The notes under the pieces are model-generated. The model saw only the letters and a list, made by a program, of their open reading frames with translations, searched no databases and was not told the DNA's origin. From Chryseobacterium aurantiacum (lineage in GTDB: Bacteria > Bacteroidota > Bacteroidia > Flavobacteriales > Weeksellaceae): a DNA stretch of 64,000 nucleotides. The translations under genes were made by a program, and so were the position numbers. The stretch spans positions 124,001 through 188,000 of the forward strand of contig NZ_PXUE01000005.1 in the NCBI RefSeq assembly GCF_003020585.1. Reading direction: 5' to 3'. Numbering within the stretch: the first letter of the stretch is position 1; each line of letters opens with the position of its first letter. Positions 25,852-35,376 of this stretch are shown one piece after another.

Positions 25852-27213
25852 ATGGAAATTCAGGAAATTATATCAGGACAAAAGGGTTTCTTTAAAACTC
25901 AGCAAACAAAATCCAGTAAGTTTCGTAAGATGTATCTTGAAAAGATGAAAGACCTTATCATCAAACACGAAGATCTTTTATATGAAGCCATCTACAAAGA
26001 TTTTGGTAAGTCAAAATTTGACACTTTCACTACAGAAATCTCCTTTATTTTAAATGATATTGATTATTATCTAAAGAATTTAAAATCTCTTACAAAACCG
26101 AAAAAAACACATACCAATTTGGTTAATCAACTAGGAAACAGCAAGGTGTATGCAGAACCGCTAGGCTGTGTCCTGGTCATAGGAGCATGGAATTATCCTT
26201 ATCAATTATCTCTATCTCCCATTATTGCTGCAATAGCTGCAGGAAACTGCTGTATTCTCAAGCCAAGCGAAATTGCGGAGAATACCATGAAGGCAATGGC
26301 TAAAATCATCAATGAAAACTTTCCATCCGAATATCTATATGTGTATGAAGGAGGTATTGATGAAACCACAGAATTGCTAAAATTGAAGTTTGACAAGATA
26401 TTCTTTACCGGTAGCACCAAAGTTGGAAAAATCGTGTACAAAGCTGCTGCAGAACATTTAACCCCTGTGGTTCTTGAATTGGGCGGGAAATCTCCGGTTA
26501 TAGTAACCAAGAATGCCAATCTGGATATTGCAGCCAAAAGAATTGTTTGGGGGAAATTTTTAAATGCCGGACAGACCTGTGTAGCACCTGATTATCTCCT
26601 GATAGAAGAAGCGGTTCAGGAACAGTTTTTGGAAATGCTGAGGAAATATATTCAGGAATTTAAATACACACCTGGTTCTGAACAATACACCCAAATCATT
26701 AATCAAAGAAACTTTCAACGGTTAGCAAGTCTTATTGACAGAGATAAAATATACTTCGGAGGAAATCTTAACGAAGAACAGCGGTATATAGAACCAACAA
26801 TTCTTCATAATATTGATTGGAGTGATGAAATTATGCAGGAAGAAATCTTTGGACCAATCCTCCCCGTCATTACTTTTAAAAATTATAACATTGCCCTGAA
26901 TGCAGTTTTGGAACTGGAAAAACCTCTTGCCGCCTATCTTTTTACGAGTAGTAATGAAGAAAAAGAGCAGTTTACCAAAAAGCTTTCCTTTGGTGGTGGA
27001 TGCATCAATGATACCGTAATGCATCTAAGCAATGATAATTTGCCATTTGGAGGGGTGGGAAGTTCAGGAATTGGAAATTATCATGGAAAATATGGCTTCG
27101 AAGCCTTTTCTCATCAAAAAGCTATTCTTGAAAAAGCAACATGGGGAGAACCGAATATTAAATATCCGCCTTATTCTGAGAAAAAACTAAACTGGATCAA
27201 AAAATTGTTGTGA
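25852..27213 (+). CDS. Aldehyde dehydrogenase (ALDH3-like)
   Basis: 453 residues, the short length of the ALDH3/fatty-aldehyde group. NAD(P)-dependent oxidation of aldehydes to acids. The general-base Glu209 in LELGGKSP and catalytic Cys243 in GQTCVAPDY are 34 residues apart, as in the family; FTGSTKVGK is the Rossmann signature. No N-terminal export signal. Monocistronic, ending at a bidirectional terminator. Confidence 0.93.
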   Translation: MEIQEIISGQKGFFKTQQTKSSKFRKMYLEKMKDLIIKHEDLLYEAIYKDFGKSKFDTFTTEISFILNDIDYYLKNLKSLTKPKKTHTNLVNQLGNSKVYAEPLGCVLVIGAWNYPYQLSLSPIIAAIAAGNCCILKPSEIAENTMKAMAKIINENFPSEYLYVYEGGIDETTELLKLKFDKIFFTGSTKVGKIVYKAAAEHLTPVVLELGGKSPVIVTKNANLDIAAKRIVWGKFLNAGQTCVAPDYLLIEEAVQEQFLEMLRKYIQEFKYTPGSEQYTQIINQRNFQRLASLIDRDKIYFGGNLNEEQRYIEPTILHNIDWSDEIMQEEIFGPILPVITFKNYNIALNAVLELEKPLAAYLFTSSNEEKEQFTKKLSFGGGCINDTVMHLSNDNLPFGGVGSSGIGNYHGKYGFEAFSHQKAILEKATWGEPNIKYPPYSEKKLNWIKKLL

Positions 27214-27273
27214 TCATCTTTATTTTCTCGAAGATCTTTCATATTTAACCAATCAATTAGAGCTTTAAGCCAT

Positions 27274-27308
27274 AAAAAAAGTTGTTTCTGACTGAAACAA
27301 CTTTTTTT
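27274..27308. terminator. Bidirectional terminator
   Basis: GTTGTTTC/GAAACAAC stem extended by A7/T7 pairs, T-runs on both strands; serves the aldehyde dehydrogenase (plus) and the thioredoxin-fold gene (minus). Confidence 0.9.
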
Positions 27309-27310
27309 AT

Positions 27311-27880
27311 TTATCCTTTAGGCTTCCAAGTATTAAAGAACTCTTTTACCTTTTCTACACTGTATCCTTTTCCTTCTTCCAATACATCACTCTGCTGAAC
27401 CTTTATCATTTTGCCATTTTGATCTAAAACAATAAACACAGGGTATCCGTATTTTTCACCAGGATTGTCATATTGAGCAAAAACTTTTTCATTTTTATTA
27501 TCTGGAGAAAAGTTTAAATGATAGTATAAAAAGTTTTTATCTACAATCCCTTTTAATTCAGGAGTTTCCTGTACAAAATTATTAAAACGAAGACACCAGA
27601 TACACCAGTTTCCTCCGGCCTGAATCATGATATTTTTTCCCTCTTTTTTAGCCTGGGCAACCAATTTCTTAATATCTGCCTGTGCATCTGCTTTTGGGTT
27701 ATAAGGCTTAGGAAGTTTAGCCTTTTCTTCAGCTGCTTTCTTCTTTGCATCCAATTCTTTCTGTTCAGTAGATACAATAAGAGCTGTTTTTTGCTTCCCT
27801 TTATCCGGTAAATTCTTTACATCCTGTGAAAAAGCAAAAGTGCTTAGTCCCAGAAAAGCGATCAATGTCAATTTTTTCAT
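27311..27880 (-). CDS. Exported thioredoxin-fold protein
   Basis: 189 residues; signal peptide MKKLTLIAFLGLSTFAFSQ, a Lys-rich linker (about 40-65), then a thioredoxin domain with CxxC Cys93-Ile-Trp-Cys96 in GGNWCIWC. A periplasmic thiol-disulfide role is likely (reducing or repairing exported proteins). Family is of the thioredoxin_7/DUF255-like type found in Bacteroidota. Single gene. Confidence 0.88.
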   Translation of the reverse strand: MKKLTLIAFLGLSTFAFSQDVKNLPDKGKQKTALIVSTEQKELDAKKKAAEEKAKLPKPYNPKADAQADIKKLVAQAKKEGKNIMIQAGGNWCIWCLRFNNFVQETPELKGIVDKNFLYYHLNFSPDNKNEKVFAQYDNPGEKYGYPVFIVLDQNGKMIKVQQSDVLEEGKGYSVEKVKEFFNTWKPKG

Positions 27881-27915
27881 AACATAAAAGTAAAAAAATA
27901 ATACTTATCCCTCTG

Positions 27916-27923
27916 CAAAAATA
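27916..27923 (-). promoter_or_regulatory. -7 box of the thioredoxin gene
   Basis: TATTTTTG on the minus strand, 35 nt before the ATG. Divergent from the -7 box at 27945. Confidence 0.55.
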
Positions 27924-27944
27924 GAACCATAATTTTATTATTAC

Positions 27945-27952
27945 TAAATTTG
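27945..27952 (+). promoter_or_regulatory. -7 box of the acyltransferase gene
   Basis: TAAATTTG, only 8 nt before the ATG at 27961, implying a leader of a few nucleotides at most. Confidence 0.55.
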
Positions 27953-27960
27953 CCTGTTTT

Positions 27961-28845
27961 ATGAGCTTCTTAATTAAAATATTATACTTCATCTCAAAAC
28001 TTCCGCTTAGAATATTATATATTTTCTCGGATGTTATGTTTTTCCTAAACTACTATCTGGTAGGTTACAGAAAAGCAGTTATTACCCAAAACCTGAGAAA
28101 CTCCTTTCCTGAAAAGTCTGAGGAGGAAATCCGAAAAATACGAAAGGCATTCTATCGTAACTTTTCTGATTATCTGGTAGAAACAATAAAGTCATTCAGT
28201 ATTTCGGAAACGGAATCCAGGGTAAGAATGCAGCACATCAATCAAGATGTGTTTCATGATATCCAAAAGGAGGGCAAAAATATTATTTTGCTGGCTGGGC
28301 ACGTTTTTAACTGGGAATGGATAAATGCCCTGGCAAGAATTGTTCCTCAGAAGCACTGCCACCCTGTCTACAGAAAAGTAAACAGCGATTTCTGGGAAAA
28401 TCAAATGAAGAAAGTTCGTAATAAGTTTGGAAATGAGGCCTTGGAAGCCAATGAGGTGATTCTTAATATTTTCAGGAATAAAAATGACGGAGATTCTATT
28501 TATATGTTTGTAGCAGACCAGACTCCACACTCTTCTCATGTCAATTACGGACTAGAATTTCTTAACCAAAGAACTCCTGTATTCATTGGCTATGATAAGC
28601 TGGCAACCAGAATGGATCTTGCCTTTATCTATTGTGAAATGAAGAAAGTAAAACGTGGCTATTATCAGGTTAACTACTATAGAATATATCCGGACAATGA
28701 AAAATTCACGGAACATGAAGTGGTAAAGAAATTCCATAAAATGCTGGAAAACACCTTACATAAGCATCCTGATAACTATCTTTGGTCACACAGAAAATGG
28801 AAGTATCAGGATTCTATTAAGACCTATGATGCTGAAAAAAAATAG
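27961..28845 (+). CDS. LpxL/HtrB-type acyltransferase
   Basis: 294 residues with an N-terminal membrane anchor (about 3-35). The catalytic HxxxxE motif is in GHVFNWEW (about 105-112). This family adds secondary acyl chains to lipid A or related lipids at the inner membrane. The next gene (glycosyltransferase) starts 6 bp later and is surely co-expressed, suggesting an envelope-lipid role. Confidence 0.9.
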   Translation: MSFLIKILYFISKLPLRILYIFSDVMFFLNYYLVGYRKAVITQNLRNSFPEKSEEEIRKIRKAFYRNFSDYLVETIKSFSISETESRVRMQHINQDVFHDIQKEGKNIILLAGHVFNWEWINALARIVPQKHCHPVYRKVNSDFWENQMKKVRNKFGNEALEANEVILNIFRNKNDGDSIYMFVADQTPHSSHVNYGLEFLNQRTPVFIGYDKLATRMDLAFIYCEMKKVKRGYYQVNYYRIYPDNEKFTEHEVVKKFHKMLENTLHKHPDNYLWSHRKWKYQDSIKTYDAEKK

Positions 28846-28851
28846 ATTTAC

Positions 28852-29829
28852 ATGCAGAAAAAACTGGCTGTTGCCATCTTAAACTGGAACGGAAGAAACT
28901 GGCTTGAGAAATTTCTTCCAAGTGTAGTTCAATTTTCCCAAGACGCAGATATTTATGTCATTGATAATCTTTCTACTGATGATTCTCTGGAATTTCTGAA
29001 GACTCAATTTCCTGATGTGAAAATTATTAAAAACAGCAGCAATCATGGTTTTGCTGGCGGTTATAATGAGGGTTTAAAGGAGATTAAAAATGAATATTAC
29101 TGTCTTCTTAATTCTGATGTAGAGGTTACAGAAAACTGGATAAAGCCTGTAATGGAGCTTCTTGAGAAAGATTCATCCATCTCGGCGGTTCAACCGAAGA
29201 TTTTATCTTTCCACAATAAAAATTATTTTGAGTTTGCCGGAGCTGCCGGTGGATTGATTGATAATTTAGGATATCCATATTGTAGAGGCCGTATTTTTGA
29301 TGAACTGGAGGAAGATAAAGGACATTACGACGACGAAACAGAGATTTTCTGGGCTTCGGGATGTTGTTTTTTTATCCGTTCAAAAGATTTTTGGGAACAG
29401 AATGGCTTTGATGCAAGATTCTTTGCTCATCAGGAAGAAATTGACCTTTGCTGGAGGCTTATCAATAAAGGAAAAAAGATTTTTTATACAGGAAAATCAA
29501 AGGTATATCATGTAGGGGGAGGAACTTTAAACAAACAAAGTGCCCAAAAAACCTATTTAAACATCCGAAACAATCTGTCTATGATGCTTAAAAACCTTCC
29601 TTTTCCCAAACTAATCTGGCTTATTTTTTTCAGACTTTGTCTGGATGGAGTTGCAGGGATTTATTTTGGATTAAAAAATGGATTTCCTCACCTTTGGGCT
29701 GTAGTAAGAGCTCATTTTGGATTCTACGGACAACTTCCGGGTACTTGGAAGCTTCGTCAAAAACATCAGAAAGACAGATTCTATCAATCGGAATGGTTGA
29801 TTTTTAAACATTTTTTGGGTGGAAAATAA
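28852..29829 (+). CDS. Family 2 glycosyltransferase
   Basis: 325 residues. GT-A fold opening LAVAILNWNGRNWLEKFLPSV, the metal-binding region around LLNSDVEV, and ED-type acceptor region QEEIDLCWRL. The C-terminal ~50 residues are basic and hydrophobic, suggesting membrane association. Six bases after the acyltransferase gene; the pair probably builds or decorates a surface glycolipid. Sugar and acceptor unknown. Confidence 0.9.
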   Translation: MQKKLAVAILNWNGRNWLEKFLPSVVQFSQDADIYVIDNLSTDDSLEFLKTQFPDVKIIKNSSNHGFAGGYNEGLKEIKNEYYCLLNSDVEVTENWIKPVMELLEKDSSISAVQPKILSFHNKNYFEFAGAAGGLIDNLGYPYCRGRIFDELEEDKGHYDDETEIFWASGCCFFIRSKDFWEQNGFDARFFAHQEEIDLCWRLINKGKKIFYTGKSKVYHVGGGTLNKQSAQKTYLNIRNNLSMMLKNLPFPKLIWLIFFRLCLDGVAGIYFGLKNGFPHLWAVVRAHFGFYGQLPGTWKLRQKHQKDRFYQSEWLIFKHFLGGK

Positions 29830-30001
29830 AAGATAACAGGTTATAGGTTGCAGATAATAGGTAATAGGAAAAATCACAGGGGAAGCTTTTCAGGAGAAAA
29901 AGTCAGAACTTCAATTAACTGTCAACTTTAAACCCAAAACGTTGAACGTTAAACTCTAAACCAGAGAACTGGTAACTTGTAACAACTTATAATTTAAAAC
30001 A
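29830..30001. repeat. Word-repeat spacer before the exonuclease gene
   Basis: The left part is made of GGTTATAGG, GGTTGCAG and GGTAATAGG words; the right part contains complementary words (AACTGGTAACTTGTAACAAC) plus a TTTAAACCC..TTGAACGTTAAACTC section like the atpA-atpG spacer. No ORF of interest. Same architecture as the spacers at 230-292 and 21664-21767. Confidence 0.5.
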
Positions 30002-30556
30002 ATGGATTTTTGTGCTATAGATTTTGAAACCGCAACTCATGAGAAAAGCTCTGCATGCGAGATGGGAATTTGTATTGTACAGGATTCTAAAATTGTAGAG
30101 ACTAAAACCTGGTTGATTAAACCGCCAAGTTTTCCTTATTTTAATAAATTCAATATTGATGTGCATGGGATTCATCCGGAAGATGTGAAAGATGCACCTA
30201 CCTTTGATGAAATATGGCATGAAGCTCAGGAAATGATGTACGGAACATTAATGATTGCTCACAACGCCGGTTTCGATGCTTCGGTATTAAGGGGATGCCT
30301 GGAACATTACGGAATGTTTACGCCCAATCTGAACTATCTTTGCAGCATACAGCTTGCTAAAAAATCATGGAATTATCTCCCGAAATATGGTTTAAAACCT
30401 CTTGCTGAATATCATAAAATAGAATTCAAGCACCATAGAGCCGGTGCTGATGCCGAGGTATGTGCGAAAATCTCTTTATTGGCATTTGAGAAGCTCTTCC
30501 TCACCAGCAATGATGAAGTACAAGAGTATATGAAAGCAAAAATCAAGAGACTGTAA
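30002..30556 (+). CDS. DEDDh 3'-5' exonuclease (DnaQ-like)
   Basis: 184 residues. Motif I AIDFETA (about 5-11), motif II HNAGFDASVL and motif III HHRAGADAEV give the DEDDh metal-binding set. A free-standing exonuclease domain without other parts, like Pol III epsilon proofreading domains or RNase T-type trimmers; the actual substrate is not clear from sequence. Confidence 0.9.
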   Translation: MDFCAIDFETATHEKSSACEMGICIVQDSKIVETKTWLIKPPSFPYFNKFNIDVHGIHPEDVKDAPTFDEIWHEAQEMMYGTLMIAHNAGFDASVLRGCLEHYGMFTPNLNYLCSIQLAKKSWNYLPKYGLKPLAEYHKIEFKHHRAGADAEVCAKISLLAFEKLFLTSNDEVQEYMKAKIKRL

Positions 30557-30569
30557 TAGTCATACAAAT

Positions 30570-30581
30570 AAACCCGGGTTT
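30570..30581 (+). terminator. Possible weak terminator after the exonuclease gene
   Basis: Palindrome AAACCCGGGTTT, 13 bp past the stop, followed by TATTTTATAACTTATTTTTT. The stem is short. Confidence 0.4.
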
Positions 30582-30634
30582 TATTTTATAACTTATTTTT
30601 TGTCCTAATTTTCTTACGACAAAATCATTAATTA

Positions 30635-30666
30635 ATACAATGTATGTTGTTTATTTTACATTGTAT
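30635..30666. terminator. Hairpin between convergent exonuclease and apaG
   Basis: Perfect 10-bp stem ATACAATGTA/TACATTGTAT with a 12-nt loop, ending 9 bp from the apaG stop. Plausible terminator region for both genes, but no strong T-run. Confidence 0.5.
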
Positions 30667-30674
30667 AACACCAA

Positions 30675-31064
30675 CTAATTGCTTAAAACTTCAGACAACA
30701 GGTTAAACTTTGGGATATCAATCTCGAAAGTTTCTTGTGTTTCCAGGTTTTTAACAAGGTATTTTCCACTCATATTTCCTACTCCGGAACGAAGCATTAC
30801 ATTGGAAAAGTAAGCGAAATTATCGCCGGTTTCTATCTCAGGAGTCAGGCCTATTATTCCGTCCCCTATAATCTCTGTATATCCAAATCCTACATCGAAG
30901 ATTAACCATTTTCTTTTCAATACTTTTATAGGAAAGCTTCCGTCATTTTCTATAGTAATATTGTATTTGAAGACATAACGGTTTTCGGATGGATAACTAT
31001 TCTTGCTATCATATTCAGGTATAACTGAAACTTTGATATTGGAAGTCATTTTTGAAAACATCAT
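30675..31064 (-). CDS. apaG: ApaG domain protein
   Basis: 129 residues, the usual ApaG length. A single beta-sandwich (ApaG/DUF525) with KYNITIENDGSFPIKVLKRKW and GIIGLTPEIETGDNFAYFSN, ending in the conserved MSGKYLVKN segment. Linked in enterobacteria to cobalt and magnesium handling and to Ap4A metabolism; the molecular role is not settled. Start could be Met1 or Met6 (MFSKM). Confidence 0.92.
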   Translation of the reverse strand: MMFSKMTSNIKVSVIPEYDSKNSYPSENRYVFKYNITIENDGSFPIKVLKRKWLIFDVGFGYTEIIGDGIIGLTPEIETGDNFAYFSNVMLRSGVGNMSGKYLVKNLETQETFEIDIPKFNLLSEVLSN

Positions 31065-31091
31065 TATAGTATTTTCTTAATTAAATACAAA

Positions 31092-31116
31092 AATCTCGCC
31101 TTTTTAAGGCGAGATT
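31092..31116 (-). terminator. Terminator after sucB
   Basis: AATCTCGCCTT/AAGGCGAGATT stem with a TTT loop; on the minus strand TTTTTG follows. Confidence 0.88.
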
Positions 31117-31144
31117 ATATATTTATATTATAATTTTATTAAAA

Positions 31145-32398
31145 CTATAAACCAAGGCCTTTTCTTTCGTCACCTCCCATTAATATTTCAACAGGGTTGT
31201 CGATACCTTCTTTTACCGCTACAAGGAATCCTACAGATTCTTTACCGTCGATAATTCTGTGGTCATAAGACATTGCAACGTACATCATTGGTCTGATTAC
31301 AACCTGTCCGTCAACAGCTACTGGTCTCTGGATAATGTTGTGCATTCCAAGGATAGCAGATTGTGGAGGGTTGATGATTGGTGTAGATAACATAGATCCG
31401 AAAGTACCACCATTTGTAATTGTGAAAGTACCACCAGTCATTTCGTCAACAGTAATCTTACCGTCTCTTACTTTTGTAGCAAGATCCTTGATGTTTGCTT
31501 CAACTCCACTGAAAGACATGTTTTCTGCATTTCTCAATACAGGAACCATTAATCCTTTAGGACCTGAAACTGCAATTGAAATATCGCAGAAGTCATAGTT
31601 AATTTTGAAATCTCCGTCGATAGATGCGTTTACATCCGGATACATTTGTAATGCTCTTGTAACAGCTTTTGTAAAGAAAGACATGAAACCAAGTCCTACT
31701 CCGTGTTTTTGAGCAAATTCTTCTTTATATAACTTTCTTAATCTGAAGATTTCAGACATGTCAACTTCGTTGAAAGTAGTTAACATCGCTGTTTCATTCT
31801 TCACAGAAACTAATCTTTGAGCGATTTTTCTTCTTAAAACTGAAAGTTTAGTAGTTGTAGTTGTTCTAGCACCTGTAGCTGTCATAGGGCTTCCTCCTAA
31901 TGCAGGAACTGCCGCCAATTCAGCATCAGTTTTAGTGATTCTTCCGTCTCTTCCAGTTCCTGAAACCTGACCTGCAGCCATTCCTTTTTCGTCAAGGATT
32001 TTCTTAGCAGCCGGAGATGGAGCCCCTGTTGCGTAAGTTTGTGGCGCAGCAACTGGTGCAGCTGGTTTTGGAGCTTCCTGTTTAGCTGGTTCAGCAGCCT
32101 TTGGAGCTTCTTCTGTCTTTGGAGCTTCAGCAGCAGGTGCACCACCTTCTGGTCTAGCAGCATCCATATCAATTAAACAAACTACCTGACCTACTTGTAC
32201 TACATCACCTTCTTCTGCTTTTAAAGTGATGATACCACTTTGTTCTGCAGGCAATTCAAGAGTTGCTTTATCTGAGTCTACTTCAGCGATAGGTTGATCT
32301 TTTTCTACATAATCACCATCTTTTACAAGCCAAGTTGCAATTTCAACTTCTGTAATTGATTCGCCCGGTGAAGGAACTTTCATTTCTAAAACTGACAT
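31145..32398 (-). CDS. sucB: 2-oxoglutarate dehydrogenase E2 (succinyltransferase)
   Basis: 417 residues: lipoyl domain (1-78, Lys44 in [10 protein letters not shown]), an Ala/Pro/Glu linker, subunit-binding domain (about 125-160, [19 protein letters not shown]), and a catalytic domain with active site [16 protein letters not shown], the typical SucB ending. Transfers succinyl to CoA in the TCA cycle. Lies 39 bp after sucA in the same operon. E3 (lpd) is elsewhere. Confidence 0.95.
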   Translation of the reverse strand: MSVLEMKVPSPGESITEVEIATWLVKDGDYVEKDQPIAEVDSDKATLELPAEQSGIITLKAEEGDVVQVGQVVCLIDMDAARPEGGAPAAEAPKTEEAPKAAEPAKQEAPKPAAPVAAPQTYATGAPSPAAKKILDEKGMAAGQVSGTGRDGRITKTDAELAAVPALGGSPMTATGARTTTTTKLSVLRRKIAQRLVSVKNETAMLTTFNEVDMSEIFRLRKLYKEEFAQKHGVGLGFMSFFTKAVTRALQMYPDVNASIDGDFKINYDFCDISIAVSGPKGLMVPVLRNAENMSFSGVEANIKDLATKVRDGKITVDEMTGGTFTITNGGTFGSMLSTPIINPPQSAILGMHNIIQRPVAVDGQVVIRPMMYVAMSYDHRIIDGKESVGFLVAVKEGIDNPVEILMGGDERKGLGL

Positions 32399-32437
32399 AT
32401 TGAGTATTTTTTATTTTTTAATTGATTATTATTTTAA

Positions 32438-35251
32438 TTAAGCTGTAACTGGTCTTTTTGCAGGAGCATCATCTCTGTCGAAAACTCTGTTGATCACTGC
32501 ATTTTGGTTTTTCTCAAACATTTTGTGGCTACCTGGAGCCGGAGCACCGCTTGGTACCGGAGAAACTACCTGGATTCCTGTATCTCTGAAGTTTCTTAGG
32601 ATATAAGACCAAGCCCCCATGTTTTCTGGTTCTTCCTGAGCCCAAACCAATTGTGTTCTGTTCTCGTACTTGCTGAAGATGGCTTCAATAGCATCTGTCT
32701 GAAGCGGATAAAGCTGCTCAAATCTTACCAATGCAATATTTTCACAGTTCAATTCTTCTTTCTTCGCTAATAATTCGAAGTACAGCTTACCTGAACAAAG
32801 AACTACTTTTTCTACTTTTTTAGGATCTGCAGTTGGATCATCTAAGATTGGCTGGAATGAACCTGTTGCAAAATCTTCAAGTGGAGAAACCACTTTCGGG
32901 TGTCTCAATAAAGATTTAGGGCTCATTACGATCAATGGTTTTCTGAATGCCCACTTCAATTGTCTTCTCAATAGGTGGAAGTAATTGGCTGGTGAAGTAA
33001 TGTTAGCAACAACCATATTTTCATTAGCACAAAGTGTTAAGAATCTCTCCAATCTTGCTGAAGAGTGTTCTGCACCCTGTCCTTCTGAACCGTGAGGCAA
33101 TAACATTACCAATCCGTTTTGAAGTTTCCATTTTTCTTCTGCAGCAGCTAAATACTGGTCAACAATGATCTGAGCTCCGTTCACGAAATCTCCGAACTGA
33201 GCTTCCCAGATTGTTAATGTATTTGGAGAAGCCATTGCATATCCATAGTCAAAACCTAGAACACCATATTCTGAAAGGTGAGAGTTGAATACGTCAAATC
33301 TACTTTCTGAAACGTGTCTTAATGGGATATATTCTTCTTCTGTATCTTCTGTTTTTACAACTGCATGTCTGTGAGAGAATGTTCCTCTTTCTACATCTTC
33401 TCCAGAAATTCTTACATTGTGACCTTCTACAAGAAGGGTAGCATATGCTAACCACTCTCCTAACGCCCAGTCTAATGAATTTCCATTAATAGCCTTGATA
33501 CGGTTTTCGAAAAGTCTTGTAATTTTATTGATGAATTTTTTATCTGCAGGAAGGGTAGACATTGTAAGGGCTAACTCTTTCAACTTAGCCAGGTCATATT
33601 TTGTATCAACCGGTAATTGAGCTACTCCTCTTTTTCCAATTGGATAATTTACCCAATCTTCAGCCATAAATAAATCCATAACGTTTTTCTCAATCTCCTT
33701 GGAAGCATCAAAGTCTTTATCTAAAAGAGCCTTGAAGTCTACCTCCATCTTTTTGATGATGTCATTAGAGATTACGCTATCATTGATTAATTTATCTTTA
33801 TAGATTTCTCTTGGGTTTGGATGCTTGGAAATAGCTTTGTAAAGATTTGGTTGTGTAAATCTTGGCTCATCTCCTTCGTTGTGTCCATATTTTCTGTATC
33901 CTAAAAGGTCGATGTAAACATCTTTTCCAAACTTCGCTCTGAAGTCAGCAGCAAAATGGATAGCATGAACTACCGCTTCAGCATCGTCAGCATTTACGTG
34001 CATTACAGGAGATTCTGTAACTTTTGCAATGTCTGTACAGTAAGTTGAAGATCTTGCGTCATGGAAGTTTGTGGTGAAAGATACCTGGTTGTTTACAACA
34101 ATGTGAACGGTACCTCCTGTTTTGTATCCTTCAAGAGTCATCATCTGCGCTACTTCGTAAGCAATACCCTGCCCCGCAATAGCTCCATCTCCGTGAATGA
34201 TAATTGGTAATACTTTAGAATAATCTTTGTACTTATCATCTACTTTCGCACGGCAGATTCCCTCTACAAGAGCGGCTACTGTTTCAAGGTGAGACGGGTT
34301 AGGAGTAAGGTTAATGCAAACTTCTTCTCCTGAAGCTGTTTTGATCTTTTTAGATGATCCTAAGTGATATTTAACATCCCCTGAGAATACATCCTCTTCG
34401 AACTCTTTTCCTTCAAATTCTGAGAAGATCTGCTTGTAAGATTTTCCGAAGATGTTTGATAATACATTTAATCTTCCTCTGTGTGCCATTCCTAATACCA
34501 CTTCATCTACTCCTAATTGAGAAGATCTTGAGATCAATTGATCTAAAGCCGGGATTAATGATTCTCCTCCTTCCAGTGAGAATCTTTTCTGACCTACAAA
34601 TTTTGTATGAAGATAATTTTCAAAGGCAACAGCCTGGTTTAATTTTAATAAGATTTCTGTTTTTTCATTTGCAGAAAGACTTGCGTGGTTTTCGTTTACC
34701 TGAAGCCATTTCTTAATGAAATCTTTTTCTTCAACATTGTTGATGTACGTATATTCTACTCCGATAGAATCACAGTAGATATTTTCCAGGTGCTTGATAA
34801 GGTCTGCCAAAGTAGCAGGCTCTTTCATTCCTGTTTCAACTGCACAGTTGAATTTTGTATTTAAATCCTCTTTAGAAAGACCGAAGTTCTCGATGTCCAA
34901 AGTAGGTGTATAGTGTCTTCTTTCTCTAACTGGATTCGTTTTTGTAAACAAGTGCCCTCTTGTTCTGTAAGCCTCGATAAGGTTTACTACTTTAAACTCT
35001 TTCTTGATGTGTTCAGGAACTTCTCCGTTTGTTACTGCCTGAGAAATTTGTTGTACTGCAGGAGCAGCGTTGGCCGGAGCCTGAATAAATTGAATGTTAT
35101 CGTCATCTCCATAATTCTCCAAAGCAAAATCGAAGCCTTGAAAGAAAGCTTTCCATGATGGTTCTAAAGAATCTGGGAATTTTAAGTACTGTTGGTATAA
35201 ATCCTCAATTAACTGAGAATGAGCTGCGTTTAGGAATGAAAATCTGTCCAT
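32438..35251 (-). CDS. sucA: 2-oxoglutarate dehydrogenase E1
   Basis: 937 residues, normal for SucA. Thiamine diphosphate-dependent decarboxylase of the TCA cycle. Signatures: GMAHRGRLNVLSNIFGKSY, the ThDP-binding HGDGAIAGQGIAYEVAQM stretch, HNEGDEPRFTQP, and the C-terminal EEPENMGAWSYI. The N terminus (FLNAAHSQLIEDLYQQY) resembles the E2-binding segment. First gene of sucA-sucB. Confidence 0.98.
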   Translation of the reverse strand: MDRFSFLNAAHSQLIEDLYQQYLKFPDSLEPSWKAFFQGFDFALENYGDDDNIQFIQAPANAAPAVQQISQAVTNGEVPEHIKKEFKVVNLIEAYRTRGHLFTKTNPVRERRHYTPTLDIENFGLSKEDLNTKFNCAVETGMKEPATLADLIKHLENIYCDSIGVEYTYINNVEEKDFIKKWLQVNENHASLSANEKTEILLKLNQAVAFENYLHTKFVGQKRFSLEGGESLIPALDQLISRSSQLGVDEVVLGMAHRGRLNVLSNIFGKSYKQIFSEFEGKEFEEDVFSGDVKYHLGSSKKIKTASGEEVCINLTPNPSHLETVAALVEGICRAKVDDKYKDYSKVLPIIIHGDGAIAGQGIAYEVAQMMTLEGYKTGGTVHIVVNNQVSFTTNFHDARSSTYCTDIAKVTESPVMHVNADDAEAVVHAIHFAADFRAKFGKDVYIDLLGYRKYGHNEGDEPRFTQPNLYKAISKHPNPREIYKDKLINDSVISNDIIKKMEVDFKALLDKDFDASKEIEKNVMDLFMAEDWVNYPIGKRGVAQLPVDTKYDLAKLKELALTMSTLPADKKFINKITRLFENRIKAINGNSLDWALGEWLAYATLLVEGHNVRISGEDVERGTFSHRHAVVKTEDTEEEYIPLRHVSESRFDVFNSHLSEYGVLGFDYGYAMASPNTLTIWEAQFGDFVNGAQIIVDQYLAAAEEKWKLQNGLVMLLPHGSEGQGAEHSSARLERFLTLCANENMVVANITSPANYFHLLRRQLKWAFRKPLIVMSPKSLLRHPKVVSPLEDFATGSFQPILDDPTADPKKVEKVVLCSGKLYFELLAKKEELNCENIALVRFEQLYPLQTDAIEAIFSKYENRTQLVWAQEEPENMGAWSYILRNFRDTGIQVVSPVPSGAPAPGSHKMFEKNQNAVINRVFDRDDAPAKRPVTA

Positions 35252-35298
35252 TATTACAGTTTATCTATTTATTAAAATTTATTTGTAGAATTAATCTT

Positions 35299-35306
35299 CA
35301 AATTTA
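35299..35306 (-). promoter_or_regulatory. -7 box of sucA-sucB
   Basis: TAAATTTG on the minus strand, 47 nt before the ATG. No convincing TTG at -33. Confidence 0.55.
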
Positions 35307-35376
35307 ATAAAAAAAACCGAGTTAGAACAGTCTGAAACCGTTAAAAAAAATTAAGAAAAAAATTATTGAAAAAAAA

